Below are positions 7,569 through 15,869 of a stretch of DNA of 64,000 bases, piece after piece. How positions within the stretch are numbered: position 1 is the stretch's first letter; each line of letters starts with the position of its first letter. The notes under the pieces are model-generated. The model made no database searches and had not been told where the DNA came from. It saw only the letters and a program-made list of their open reading frames with translations. Source of the DNA: Bacillota bacterium. GTDB taxonomy: Bacteria > Bacillota > DSM-12270 > Thermacetogeniales > Thermacetogeniaceae. The position numbers were made by a program, and so were the translations under genes. The DNA lies in assembly GCA_013177945.1 (NCBI GenBank), contig JABLXW010000015.1, positions 117,395 through 181,394 of the forward strand, in the 5' to 3' direction.

Positions 7569-8555
7569 ATGCGAATTCTGGTGACGGGCGGGGCGGGGTT
7601 CATCGGCTCCCATGTTGTCGACGCTCTGGTTGCCGCAGGGCATGAGGTTGTCGTGGTTGACGACCTCAGCACCGGGAGGGAGGAGAACCTGGCGGCCGCC
7701 CTGCGGGGCGGGGCGAAGTTTTACAAAATGGACATCTGCGAGCCGGGGCTGGAGGAGATCTTCCGGGAGGGTAAGTTCGATTTTGTGAACCACCACGCCG
7801 CCCAGATCGACGTGCGCCGCTCTGTTGCGGACCCGGTTGAGGACGCCAGGACGAACATCATCGGGCTTTTGAACGTGCTCGAGAACTGCCGCCGCTTCCA
7901 GGTGAAGGGCGTGGTCTTTGCCTCTTCAGGCGGGGTCGTCTACGGGGAGCCGCGGAGGCTCCCGGTGGATGAAAACCACCCCAAGGGGCCGCTCTCACCC
8001 TACGGGGTGAGCAAGCTCTCCTCGGAGTTCTACTTTGCCTGCTACTGGGGCGTCTTCGGCCTGCCCTACGTCTCCCTTCGCTATTCGAACGTCTACGGCC
8101 CGCGCCAGGACCCCCACGGGGAGGCCGGGGTGGTGGCCATCTTCGGGAAAAAGATGCTCCGGGGCGAGGCCCCGGTGATCTACGGGGACGGGGAGCAGGT
8201 GCGGGACTACGTCTACGTGGGGGATGTGGTGCGGGCGAACATGCTTGCCCTGGAGCGGCTCGAGCGGCTTGCGGCCGCAGGCCCTGGCCCGGGCGGTGCC
8301 GGCTGCGCCATCAATGACTTCGCCTACAACATCGGCACCGGGAGGCCCACCTCGGTGAACGAGCTTTTCCGGATGCTCCGGAAGATCACTGGGTTCTCCG
8401 GGGAGGCGGTCCCCGGCCCGGAGCGGCCGGGAGAGCTCAGGCGCATCTTCCTCGACTGCGCCAGGGCGAAGCGGGAGCTGGGCTGGGAGCCCGGGGTTGA
8501 CCTCGAGCAGGGCCTCCGCCTGACGGTCGCCTCCCTCGCCGGGCAAAATCCGTAA
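7569..8555 (+). CDS. NAD-dependent nucleotide-sugar epimerase/dehydratase
   Basis: The 328-residue product is taken from ATG 7569, nine bases after AAGAAAGG. It begins MRILVTGGAGFIGSHVVDAL, the NAD-binding motif of extended short-chain dehydrogenases. The catalytic YGVSK (Y-x3-K) and the preceding SSGGVVYG serine region are present, as is the C-terminal substrate region with RDYVYVGDVV and YNIGTGRPTSVNEL. It is GalE-like, probably a UDP-glucose or UDP-N-acetylglucosamine 4-epimerase; the exact substrate cannot be told. It follows decayed sugar and toxin-antitoxin remnants and stands as a single gene. Confidence 0.88.
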   Translation: MRILVTGGAGFIGSHVVDALVAAGHEVVVVDDLSTGREENLAAALRGGAKFYKMDICEPGLEEIFREGKFDFVNHHAAQIDVRRSVADPVEDARTNIIGLLNVLENCRRFQVKGVVFASSGGVVYGEPRRLPVDENHPKGPLSPYGVSKLSSEFYFACYWGVFGLPYVSLRYSNVYGPRQDPHGEAGVVAIFGKKMLRGEAPVIYGDGEQVRDYVYVGDVVRANMLALERLERLAAAGPGPGGAGCAINDFAYNIGTGRPTSVNELFRMLRKITGFSGEAVPGPERPGELRRIFLDCARAKRELGWEPGVDLEQGLRLTVASLAGQNP

Positions 8556-8798
8556 TATTTAGGCCGCCTTTTGGTTGTTTATGCAGGGCAGGAGCCTGAA
8601 GAAAAGCCAGGCAGTTGCTGCGCCGGTATCGTGGCTTGGTATTGTCCTGCCCAGATGCAGCTGCAGGAGCCATTTTAACTGGCTTGAAGATTTCCCAGGT
8701 GCAGTTTTCGTGATGGCTTGACTTTTTCTTAAGTGCGTGTTATTTTTTTCTTGGCGTCATTTCGAATTCGTAATATTCGGTGTCGAAAGGTGACGGTC

Positions 8799-9239
8799 GT
8801 GTCCGAACTCCGCTTCTTCGAGCTATTCTGCAGGGTGCACCGGAAGCTGCTGAAGAGGCTCTTCCCCCTGTGCAGGCGGGAAGGGCTCTCCGGCCCCGAA
8901 TTCCTGGTGCTCTGGAAGGTAAACAAAAGAGGCTCCTGCCGGGCGACCGACCTCGCCGAGGAAACAGGCATCCCGCCGAGCACCCTGACGGGGATCTTAG
9001 ACCGGCTGGAGGGACGGGGGTGGATTAAGCGCATCCCTGACCCCGATGACCGGAGGAGCGTGCTGGTGGGGGGAACGCCGCGCCTCAAAAGTTTTCTCGC
9101 AGACCTCCTCGCCGGGCTCGAGAAGGAGCTGCAGCGCATCTTCGGGTCGCTCCCCTGTCCCGACATCCTGAGCCGCCTCGAAGACGATCTGCAGCTGCTG
9201 CTTGTCTGCCTGGACTCAGGAAAGGGTGAAAGCAATTGA
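8799..9239 (+). CDS. MarR family transcriptional regulator of the efflux operon
   Basis: The start is placed at GTG 8799 after GAAAGGTGA, giving 146 residues. The winged-helix core is clear: ATDLAEETGIPPSTLTGILDRLEGRGWI followed by the wing RIPDPDDRRSVLV. Its stop overlaps the start of the MFS pump gene, so it is the first gene of a four-gene operon. MarR proteins in this position normally repress the operon and are released by binding a small toxic molecule. The upstream 180 bases should hold the operator, but I could not identify a clear palindrome. Confidence 0.88.
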   Translation: MSELRFFELFCRVHRKLLKRLFPLCRREGLSGPEFLVLWKVNKRGSCRATDLAEETGIPPSTLTGILDRLEGRGWIKRIPDPDDRRSVLVGGTPRLKSFLADLLAGLEKELQRIFGSLPCPDILSRLEDDLQLLLVCLDSGKGESN

Positions 9240-10834
9240 CGGGAACCGATCGGGAGCGAGGACTCCGGCATCTCCAGGACCCCCGCGCCGCTGCCCCGGC
9301 AGGGGGAAGAAGCGGCTACTTCTGGTTCGTACCTGTGCTGACGTCTTTGATCGGGGCCTTCATGGCGATCCTGGACTCCAGCATCGTCAACGTCGCCATT
9401 CCCACCATCATGAACATCTTCAACACCGACATCAGCACCGTGGAGTGGGTGGTCACCATCTACATGCTGGCGCTCGGTGTTGTTGTCCCCTTGAGCGGCT
9501 GGCTGGGCGACAGGCTGGGCTTCAAGCGCCTGTACATCCTCTCTCTGCTCATTTTTACGTTCGGGTCGCTTTTGTGCAGCCTGAGCTGGAACATTGACTC
9601 CCTCATTGCTGCCCGGGTGATCCAGGCGCTGGGGGGAGGGATGATCATGCCCACGACGATGGCAATGGTCGTCCGGATCGTTCCCCCCGAGATGCTCGGC
9701 AGCGGCATGGGGATCTTCGGGATCGCCCTCCTCGTGGCGCCGGCGATAGGCCCTACCCTGGGAGGCTACCTGGTTGAATACGTCAACTGGCGCTGGATCT
9801 TCACCATCAACCTGCCCATCGGTGTGCTGGGGACACTGCTTTCGCATTTCTTCATTCCCGACTTCCCTCCCGCCGGGGCGGGCCGCCTCGATACCGGAGG
9901 GGTCCTGACTTCTGCCACAGGGTTGTTCTGCCTGCTGCTGGCTCTCAGCAAGGGGAACGACTGGGGGTGGGCCTCGGAGTCTATAGTTCTCCTTCTCTAC
10001 ACGAGCGTGGTGATGCTGGGCCTCTTCGTTTATCTGGAGCTGACCCAGGAGAATCCCCTCCTCGACCTGCGCGTCTTCCGCTACCCCACCTTTGCCCTTG
10101 CCAACTTTATGGTGATCGTCACCACCATCGGCCTTTTCGCCGGCGTCTTTTACCTTCCCCTCTTCCTGCAGACGGCGCGGGGGCTGGGGGCGATGGAAAC
10201 GGGGCTCCTGATGATGCCGGGTGCGCTCGTCTCTGGAGCGGCGATGCCTCTCGTGGGGTTCCTCTACGACCGCGTGGGGCCCAAGGTTCTCTCGGTCTCC
10301 GGGCTCCTCTTTCTCTCCCTGATGACTTATCTTCTCCATCACCTGAACCTGGATACCCCCACGACGACCATCGTCACGTGGATGGTCCTGCGCGGCCTGG
10401 GCATGTCCTTCGCCAACATGCCGGCCCAGACCGCGGCCCTCGCCGTGATTCCTACCGAGCTGGTAGGGCGGGCCTCGGCGATCACCAACATCATCGGCCG
10501 GGTCTCGGGCTCCTTCGGGATCGCGGTGCTGACCTCCATCCTGAACAGGCGGGAGGTCATGCACGCCACGCACATGGCGGGCAACATCACGGCCGCAAAC
10601 CCGTCGGTGGCGCAGTTCCTGCAGCAGGTGGGGCTGCACCTGGGTGTTGACCCTGCCCGGGCGAGGGAGCTGGGCCTCCTCTACCTCCAGAGGGTGGTCT
10701 CTCTGGAGGCCTTCGTGCGGGGCATCGACGACATTTTCATAGTCGCGGCCTGCTTTACCCTGGCGGGGGTCGTTCCTGCCTTGTTTTTGCGCAAAGGGGA
10801 AGGCCGCCGCAGGGGAGGGGCGGTTCTCGAGTAA
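9236..10834 (+). CDS. MFS multidrug efflux pump, DHA2 (EmrB/QacA) family
   Basis: The 532-residue product starts at TTG 9236, overlapping the marR stop. It shows the 14-helix pattern of DHA2 pumps. Motif A appears as GWLGDRLGFKRLYI after helix 2, and motif D1 as LDSSIVNVAIPTI in helix 1. Motif C-like glycines appear in GIFGIALLVAPAIGPTLGGYLVE in helix 5. It should expel hydrophobic compounds using the proton gradient. The next gene encodes a membrane-fusion-type partner, as in emrAB. The start TTG and the 25-residue hydrophilic N-terminus are unusual but well supported by the overlap. Confidence 0.92.
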   Translation: MTGTDRERGLRHLQDPRAAAPAGGRSGYFWFVPVLTSLIGAFMAILDSSIVNVAIPTIMNIFNTDISTVEWVVTIYMLALGVVVPLSGWLGDRLGFKRLYILSLLIFTFGSLLCSLSWNIDSLIAARVIQALGGGMIMPTTMAMVVRIVPPEMLGSGMGIFGIALLVAPAIGPTLGGYLVEYVNWRWIFTINLPIGVLGTLLSHFFIPDFPPAGAGRLDTGGVLTSATGLFCLLLALSKGNDWGWASESIVLLLYTSVVMLGLFVYLELTQENPLLDLRVFRYPTFALANFMVIVTTIGLFAGVFYLPLFLQTARGLGAMETGLLMMPGALVSGAAMPLVGFLYDRVGPKVLSVSGLLFLSLMTYLLHHLNLDTPTTTIVTWMVLRGLGMSFANMPAQTAALAVIPTELVGRASAITNIIGRVSGSFGIAVLTSILNRREVMHATHMAGNITAANPSVAQFLQQVGLHLGVDPARARELGLLYLQRVVSLEAFVRGIDDIFIVAACFTLAGVVPALFLRKGEGRRRGGAVLE

Positions 10835-10859
10835 AGATGGGCGGTAAGGAGTGGTTTCG

Positions 10860-11555
10860 TTGCGGAGACGTCTGGTTATCGCGCTGGTTCTTGCGTTAAC
10901 GGTTGCCGGAGCGGGCGGCATCGCCTTTTACTACCACTACGAAGGCGAGCATTACGTGAGCACCGAGGATGCCCGCGTGGCCGCGGATGCGGTTACCGTG
11001 ACTCCGGAGATCGGCGGCAGGCTCCTTGAGTGGAACGTCAGGGAAGGGGACGTAGTCCGGGCGGGGCAGGTGCTCGGGCGGCAGGACCTCGGTTCCGCCC
11101 TCACCTCGGGTGCGCTCAACCCTCAAACAATGGGGGCAGTGGCCGGGGTGATGGCAGAGAAGGCGGTGATCAAGGCCCCGATCAGCGGGCAGGTGATCCA
11201 GTCGAAAGCCGTCGTGGGGCAGATGGCCACACCCGGGATGCCGCTGGCAGTAATCGCCGATACGGAGAACATTTACATCAGCGCCAACATCAAGGAAAAG
11301 GTGATTGAGCGGGTCAGGGTGGGGCAGCCGGTCGATGTCAGGATCGATGCCTATCCGGGGCGCGTCTTCAGCGGCAGGGTGGAAAACATCGGGATGGCCA
11401 CGACCTCCGTTTTTTCGCTCCTGCCTGCCCAGAACACCGGCGGCAACTACACCAAGGTGACCCAGGTGATCCCCGTGAAGATCCGGCTCGTCAGCGGGCG
11501 CGATCTGAGGCTGATGCCGGGGATGAGCGTGACCGTGAAGATCCACGTCAGGTGA
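10860..11555 (+). CDS. HlyD/EmrA-type membrane fusion protein, short form
   Basis: I place the start at TTG 10860, nine bases after AAGGAG; the in-frame GTG 10851 directly abuts that ribosome site. The product, about 231 residues, has an N-terminal membrane anchor (LVIALVLALTVAGAGGIAF). It then shows the first half of a lipoyl-like domain (EIGGRLLEWNVREGDVVRAG), the second half (APISGQVIQSKAVVGQMATPGMPL) and a beta-barrel domain. The alpha-helical hairpin that normally separates the lipoyl halves is reduced to about 20 residues. In a Gram-positive this suits a periplasm-free role as a docking partner of the upstream pump. Confidence 0.85.
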   Translation: MRRRLVIALVLALTVAGAGGIAFYYHYEGEHYVSTEDARVAADAVTVTPEIGGRLLEWNVREGDVVRAGQVLGRQDLGSALTSGALNPQTMGAVAGVMAEKAVIKAPISGQVIQSKAVVGQMATPGMPLAVIADTENIYISANIKEKVIERVRVGQPVDVRIDAYPGRVFSGRVENIGMATTSVFSLLPAQNTGGNYTKVTQVIPVKIRLVSGRDLRLMPGMSVTVKIHVR

Positions 11556-11606
11556 ACTTTTCTGAAGGGCTTTTTAACCGGTGACTACGGCGAAGGGGAG
11601 ATTGGG

Positions 11607-12761
11607 ATGAGAAGCTGGAGGAAAGCAGTAGCTGCCATTTTATCGGCGGTGTCTTTGCTCCTGGCGGCGGGGTGCGGCAGCAGGGCCGCCGGCAAGGTGA
11701 CGGTGGAGGTCCTCCCAGTCGGTGAGGGCGCCGTCACGACGGATCTGGAGATTACCGGGGTCCTGGCCCCGAACAGGACCGTCAACATCTTCAGCAAGCT
11801 GGCGGGTGTGGTGGACGTGGTGGGGGCTGATGTGGGCGACCGCGTGGCAGCCGGCCAGCTCCTGCTCCAGATTGACACCAGGGAGCTGAACGCCCAGCTC
11901 AAGCAGGCCCAGGCCGCGGTCCGGGTGGCGGAGGCCCAGGCGGAAGACGCCCGGATCGGCGTCGAGGCGGCGCGGGTGGAGCTCGACCTTGCCCGGAAGA
12001 CCTGCGAGCGCATCAAAAAGCTGGCCGATGCCGGAGCCGCCTCTCCGAGCCAGCTCGATGAGGCGCAGAGCAGGCTGGAAGGAGCTGAGAAAAAGTACCA
12101 GGACTTCGCGAAGAAGTACGAGGCGGCAAGCAACGCCGTCGCCGTGCAGCAGGCTGCCGCCGGGGTGATCAGCGCCCAGATCAGCAACAGCAGGATCACC
12201 AGCCCGATCGGCGGAGTCGTCACCAACCGCAACATCAACCCCGGGGAGCTGGCCTCGCCAGGAGTGCCTCTTCTTACAGTTGCCGATGTAGGGGTCCTCA
12301 AGCTCCAGGGGATGGTATCCCAGGAGGCCGTACCCCTGCTTTCCGTTGGGCAGGAGGTCAAGGTGGCCGTTGATGCCCTCCCGGGGAGGTCCTTTACCGG
12401 CAGGATCAGCCGCGTCGGGCCGGTGGCGGCAACAACCGGCCAGTACTTCCCGGTGGAGATCTCGGTCCCTGGAAAAAGCGGCCTGGCCGCGGGGATGACG
12501 GCGCGGGCGACGATCAGGATCACCGGGCCAAAAGGGCTTGTCGTCCCCCTTGCGGCGGTGAAGACCGGGGGCGGGCAGAGCTGCGTCTTCGTCGTCAGCC
12601 GCGGCAGGGTGGTTCGCAGGCCCGTCAGGTTGGGCCTGAGAGGCAATGGCGAGGTGATGGTCCTGCAGGGGCTGCGGCCGGGCGAGCAGGTTGTCGTGAG
12701 CAACGTAGGCGCCCTGCAAGAGGGTATGCCGGTTGCTGCAGTGCCTGCGAAAAAGTGCTGA
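11607..12761 (+). CDS. RND/ABC-type efflux periplasmic adaptor lipoprotein (AcrA/HlyD family)
   Basis: The 384-residue product begins MRSWRKAVAAILSAVSLLLA followed by the lipobox LAAGC, so it should be lipid-anchored outside the membrane. It contains the lipoyl half AGVVDVVGADVGDRVAAGQLLLQIDT and an alanine-rich coiled-coil hairpin with AQAAVRVAEAQAEDARIGVE. The second lipoyl half is ITSPIGGVVTNRNINPGELASPG, followed by beta-barrel and membrane-proximal domains. Unlike the gene before it, this adaptor has a full hairpin. No RND or ABC permease follows, so it probably works with the MFS pump or with a pump elsewhere. Confidence 0.87.
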   Translation: MRSWRKAVAAILSAVSLLLAAGCGSRAAGKVTVEVLPVGEGAVTTDLEITGVLAPNRTVNIFSKLAGVVDVVGADVGDRVAAGQLLLQIDTRELNAQLKQAQAAVRVAEAQAEDARIGVEAARVELDLARKTCERIKKLADAGAASPSQLDEAQSRLEGAEKKYQDFAKKYEAASNAVAVQQAAAGVISAQISNSRITSPIGGVVTNRNINPGELASPGVPLLTVADVGVLKLQGMVSQEAVPLLSVGQEVKVAVDALPGRSFTGRISRVGPVAATTGQYFPVEISVPGKSGLAAGMTARATIRITGPKGLVVPLAAVKTGGGQSCVFVVSRGRVVRRPVRLGLRGNGEVMVLQGLRPGEQVVVSNVGALQEGMPVAAVPAKKC

Positions 12762-12908
12762 AGCCCCGTTCTCATTCTTGCCCCTGCCCTGTGGAGGCCG
12801 TCTGGGTGAAGAAAAGAGCGTTCCGTTTTTTGTGGTATATTTAGAAAACAAAAGTTGCATAGATAATGAAGATTTTATGCTAAACTGATCTTGAAGGAGG
12901 CGCTGGAC

Positions 12909-13046
12909 GTGCGAAAGTGGTGGGTCGGTTGTTTCCTTGTTGTTTTGCTTCTCGGGCTTTTGATCCAGGCCAGTACTGCTGCTCCTCCTATCAAGCTCAT
13001 CATCAACGGGAAGGAAATCCAGTGCGATGTGCCCAACAAAGCCTAA
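12909..13046 (+). pseudogene. Truncated secreted protein with copper-amine-oxidase-like N-terminal motif
   Basis: GTG 12909 follows AAGGAGG at good spacing and opens a 45-residue frame. It has a clear signal peptide (WWVGCFLVVLLLGLLIQA), then IKLIINGKEIQCDVP. The latter is the start of the stalk domain of copper amine oxidase N-terminal-like proteins, which are common on the surface of anaerobic Firmicutes. Full domains continue for about 90 more residues; here a stop follows at 13044. It is either a broken gene or a short secreted peptide. Confidence 0.5.
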
Positions 13047-13081
13047 AAAGCATTATTATTGCGCGGAAGGAGGAGGTCGCT

Positions 13082-13381
13082 TTGCTTTCGGAATCAGATA
13101 AAGATCTTTTTAGTTTTCTGCTAAAACTGGATCCTACCCTTTCCCCCAGGGAAGGCTTGAAGAAAATAATTATTGATCGGATGCGTATGGAAAGTCGTAA
13201 GTACGATTTAATAAAGCGCAGATTTGAAAGAAAATACCAGATGGACTTTTTTAGCTTTAAAAACTCGGATCTGATGAAAACTCCTTCCTGGGAAACTGAG
13301 GAGGATTATTTCAATTGGGAACTGGCGGTTACGAAACTTGAGGAACTCCGTGAGGAAATCGAAAGGTTGACTAAAAGTTGA
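13082..13381 (+). CDS. Hypothetical charged helical protein, first gene of a putative toxin-antitoxin pair
   Basis: The start is set at TTG 13082, seven bases after GGAGGAGG, giving 99 residues (LLSESDKDLFSFLLKLDPTL...). It is rich in K, R and E and probably all-helical, with the C-terminal end EEDYFNWELAVTKLEELREE predicted to coil. I do not recognise a family. It overlaps the next gene by four bases (TTGA), so the two are translated together. That next gene resembles the TumE toxin family, so an antitoxin role is likely but inferred only from position. Local base composition is AT-richer than the neighbours. Confidence 0.55.
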   Translation: MLSESDKDLFSFLLKLDPTLSPREGLKKIIIDRMRMESRKYDLIKRRFERKYQMDFFSFKNSDLMKTPSWETEEDYFNWELAVTKLEELREEIERLTKS

Positions 13382-13725
13382 ATTCCGTTCGCTCTCTCGT
13401 GAACGAATTGGAATATCTTCGCCAGATGGAACTGGTAGATTCTATTCAACTAATTGATTATGGCAAGTATACCCTGAAAGCCAGGATATTTATTTACTCG
13501 GACCTGTTTATTCAAGTTTATCGGAACGATAAATTTAATACCACGAATTTCGCACTGATATTAGGGAATCAGAGAATATATGGAAGGGATGAATTAGGAG
13601 GAGAGTGGCATCGCCATCCTTTCGATGCGCCGAACACTCACGATTGTTCACAGGAAGGGCAACAAAGTGTTACTTTGTTGGAGTTTTGGGAAGAAGTAGA
13701 GCAGATCATCGAAGATAATTTTTAG
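13378..13725 (+). CDS. TumE-like (DUF6516) putative toxin
   Basis: The 115-residue product starts at a TTG overlapping the upstream stop. The centre reads DLFIQVYRNDKFNTTNFALI, and the later part is HRHPFDAPNTHDCSQEGQQ followed by TLLEFWEEVEQII. The histidine-containing loop and the closing helix match the TumE/DUF6516 family, found as toxins in TumE-TumA modules and often flanked by small partner genes. The known family order usually has the toxin first; here the possible partner is upstream. Function is therefore tentative. Confidence 0.5.
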   Translation: MNSVRSLVNELEYLRQMELVDSIQLIDYGKYTLKARIFIYSDLFIQVYRNDKFNTTNFALILGNQRIYGRDELGGEWHRHPFDAPNTHDCSQEGQQSVTLLEFWEEVEQIIEDNF

Positions 13726-13748
13726 GTGGCCGGGGGCGCCGTGGCGAT

Positions 13749-14024
13749 GGGGAGAACAGGCTGTTCCTCAGTGCTGCCAGCTTAAGGCCGCCCTGTGGGA
13801 AAACTGCGTTTCCGTGCAGTCTGGAGTCCTTTCTTTCTTGAACAGCTGGCCTTAAACGGAATCGATTCCTTGCCCGTTCAGATGCGCCATGTCCTCCACG
13901 TTTCTGCGCTTCTTCCTTATCGCCGGGATCTCTTTGACCGGCTTCTTGTTGCCCGGGCCCAGTTGGAAAGCCCGTCACCGCCGACCCCCAGATTGCCCGC
14001 TGCCCGGTGGGGGCCGTCTGGTGG
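13749..14024 (+). pseudogene. Decayed vapC (PIN-domain toxin)
   Basis: Several pieces align with the intact toxin at 4767-5153. GENRLFLSAAS (13750 on) is followed by a missing segment of about 15 residues. Then come LEQLALNGIDSLPV and HVLHVSALLPYRRDLFDRLL, and after a frame change near 13970, PVTADPQIARCPVGAVW. The internal deletion and frameshift rule out a functional protein. No antitoxin-like sequence precedes it. It shows that a second member of the same toxin family once sat here. Confidence 0.8.
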
Positions 14025-14034
14025 AGAGAGGGGC

Positions 14035-15045
14035 TTAAACGAAGTACTCGACGCGGGCGCGGGGGAAGCCTGTCTCGAGCGCGGCGCGGAAGAAGGCTTC
14101 GATTTTTTTGCGCACCTCCGGCGGGTAGACGTACTTCCCGTAGCCGAACTGCCCCCATTTGAAAGCCCTCTCCCTTTCGTCGAGCGGGAGTTCCGTTCTT
14201 GGGAACAGCTCCCGGATCAGGGCCCGGGCGCGCGCCGTAAAGCGGTGGGTGATCAGCTCAAATGTCAGGTCGGGGAGGGCGGCGAAGGGGGCCAGCTCCT
14301 CGAAAAGGGCGCCGTATTCCCTTTCCCAGTCGCCTTCCGCGATGATGGGGGCGATCATGAAGCCCAGGGGGTAGCCTGCCGCCGCAGCCCTCCGGGCGGC
14401 CGCCAGGCGCTCCTGCAGCAACGGTGTGGCGTGTTCGTAGGCCCTGATCACCCTTTCCGTGTTGATGGAAAAGCGGAACCGGGTCGCGCCGCGGTGCTCC
14501 AGGCGGAGCAGGGGCTCGACATCCGTGAATTTGGTGACGAAGCGGAAGCGCCCCTGAGGCTGCCGGGCGAAGAATTCGATTGCAAGGGCGAGGCTTCCGG
14601 TGTACGGCTCTACGGCGAGGGGATCCGACGTGGCGGCCCCCTCGAAAACCGTTGCCTCCGGGAGCCTGGCGCGGATGTAGCCCGCCGCGGCCTCGAGAAT
14701 TTCTTCAACGTTGACGTAGATCCGGATGTAGGGGCTGCGCCCCAGGTTGGTCAGCAGGTAGCAGTACTCGCAGAGCCCGGGGCAGCCGGTGGCGAGGGGA
14801 AGCTGGTAGTGGGCCGAGGGGCGGCAGGTTTCGAAGTCCCTGCTGCGCCGGACCCCCACCACGAGGGTGCGCTTCGCATGAAAGAACTTCGCGGCCCGCG
14901 TTTTCCCGGGAATCCCGGTCACCCGGTTGTGGGAGCCGGTGAAGCCCAGCTCCACGCCCTGCGCCCGGAAAAAGCGGTGAAGTTTTTCCCCCAGCGGGTA
15001 GGAAAGGGCCTCCCTTTCGAAAAGGACGCGTTCCGGTTTGAACAT
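14035..15045 (-). CDS. splB: Spore photoproduct lyase (radical SAM DNA repair enzyme)
   Basis: The 336-residue protein carries the radical-SAM motif CPGLCEYC (C-x3-C-x2-C) typical of SplB, preceded by RPSAHYQLPLATG. The conserved C-terminal tryptophan/tyrosine-rich end KWGQFGYGKYVYPP is also present. SplB reverses the spore-specific thymine dimer in UV-damaged spore DNA during germination, so the organism should form endospores. The position of the hydrogen-donating cysteine (C141 in Bacillus subtilis, in a context like EA-C-TSD) reads EGAATSD here, with alanine at residue 138. It lies downstream of the feo cluster, 51 bases after the FeoB G-domain gene. Confidence 0.9.
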   Translation of the reverse strand: MFKPERVLFEREALSYPLGEKLHRFFRAQGVELGFTGSHNRVTGIPGKTRAAKFFHAKRTLVVGVRRSRDFETCRPSAHYQLPLATGCPGLCEYCYLLTNLGRSPYIRIYVNVEEILEAAAGYIRARLPEATVFEGAATSDPLAVEPYTGSLALAIEFFARQPQGRFRFVTKFTDVEPLLRLEHRGATRFRFSINTERVIRAYEHATPLLQERLAAARRAAAAGYPLGFMIAPIIAEGDWEREYGALFEELAPFAALPDLTFELITHRFTARARALIRELFPRTELPLDERERAFKWGQFGYGKYVYPPEVRKKIEAFFRAALETGFPRARVEYFV

Positions 15046-15096
15046 GCTGAACCCCGGCTTTTCTTTGCGATTGTTTGGCGCGCCTCTTTTGCCTCC

Positions 15097-15816
15097 TTAG
15101 TATGTCCCGGCCGGGAGCCGGTTAAGCATGACCAGTTCGTTTTTAATGATTTCGGGGTCGCCGCTGAGGAGGCGGAGGGCAAGCCAGCGGGGGTTGAGTC
15201 CGCCGTTCAGGCCTGCCAGCTCCCGCAGCTCCTCTTCCAGCTTCCCGAGGCAGGCTTCCAGCTCCGGGTCGTAGGCTACCGGCCGCGGGCTGGGGTAGAG
15301 GGCTCCGGTGAGGAGGTCGTCAACGGTGTCTTTAAGCTGCAGCAAACCCTCCCCCCGGCGGGCGGCCGTGGGAACCACCGGCACCCCCAGCGCCTCCGCA
15401 AGCCCGGCGGCGTCCACCTGGATCCCCTTGCGGCGCGCCTCGTCCATAAGGTTCAGGCAGACCACGGCGCGGGGGGTGATCTCGGTCACCTGCAGGACGA
15501 GGTGGAGATTGCGCTCCAGGCAGGTGGCATCCGCGACCACCACGACGGCGCCCGGGCGGGAGAAGCAGAGAAAATCGCGCGCCACCTCCTCCTCCGGAGA
15601 ATTGGCGAGGAGGGAGTAGGTTCCCGGCAGGTCGACCAGGGTGACCCTTTTCCCCCGGTGGCGGTAATACCCCCGCGCCATCTCCACCGTCTTCCCCGGC
15701 CAGTTTCCGGTGTGCTGGTTGAGCCCCGTCAGGGCATTGAAAAGGGTGCTTTTCCCGGTGTTGGGGTTCCCGGCGAGGGCTACCACGTACCGGTCCTCCT
15801 TTTTGTTTCTGTTCAT
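15097..15816 (-). CDS. FeoB GTPase domain as a separate protein
   Basis: The 239-residue product is only the cytoplasmic G-protein part of FeoB. It has G1 GNPNTGKS (residues 16-23), the G2 region around the threonine in NWPGKTVE, G3 DLPGTYSL and G4 NLMD. The helical GDI-like domain ends near residue 235. No membrane segments follow. The permease half is encoded separately at 16444-17892, with a DtxR-type regulator gene between. FeoB proteins are normally single chains of 650-800 residues. The two parts presumably assemble to drive GTP-gated Fe(II) uptake. Confidence 0.92.
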   Translation of the reverse strand: MNRNKKEDRYVVALAGNPNTGKSTLFNALTGLNQHTGNWPGKTVEMARGYYRHRGKRVTLVDLPGTYSLLANSPEEEVARDFLCFSRPGAVVVVADATCLERNLHLVLQVTEITPRAVVCLNLMDEARRKGIQVDAAGLAEALGVPVVPTAARRGEGLLQLKDTVDDLLTGALYPSPRPVAYDPELEACLGKLEEELRELAGLNGGLNPRWLALRLLSGDPEIIKNELVMLNRLPAGTY

Positions 15817-15869
15817 TTAGTTCCCTCCGCTTCAGGCGAATTGAGCAGGCAGGTTCCTCTATCGGGGCT

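Noticed and set aside
8729..10921. A 730-residue minus-strand frame opposite the MarR-MFS operon
   Set aside because: Composition is typical of an antisense shadow (HRPQDG-rich) and the plus-strand MFS pump is clear.
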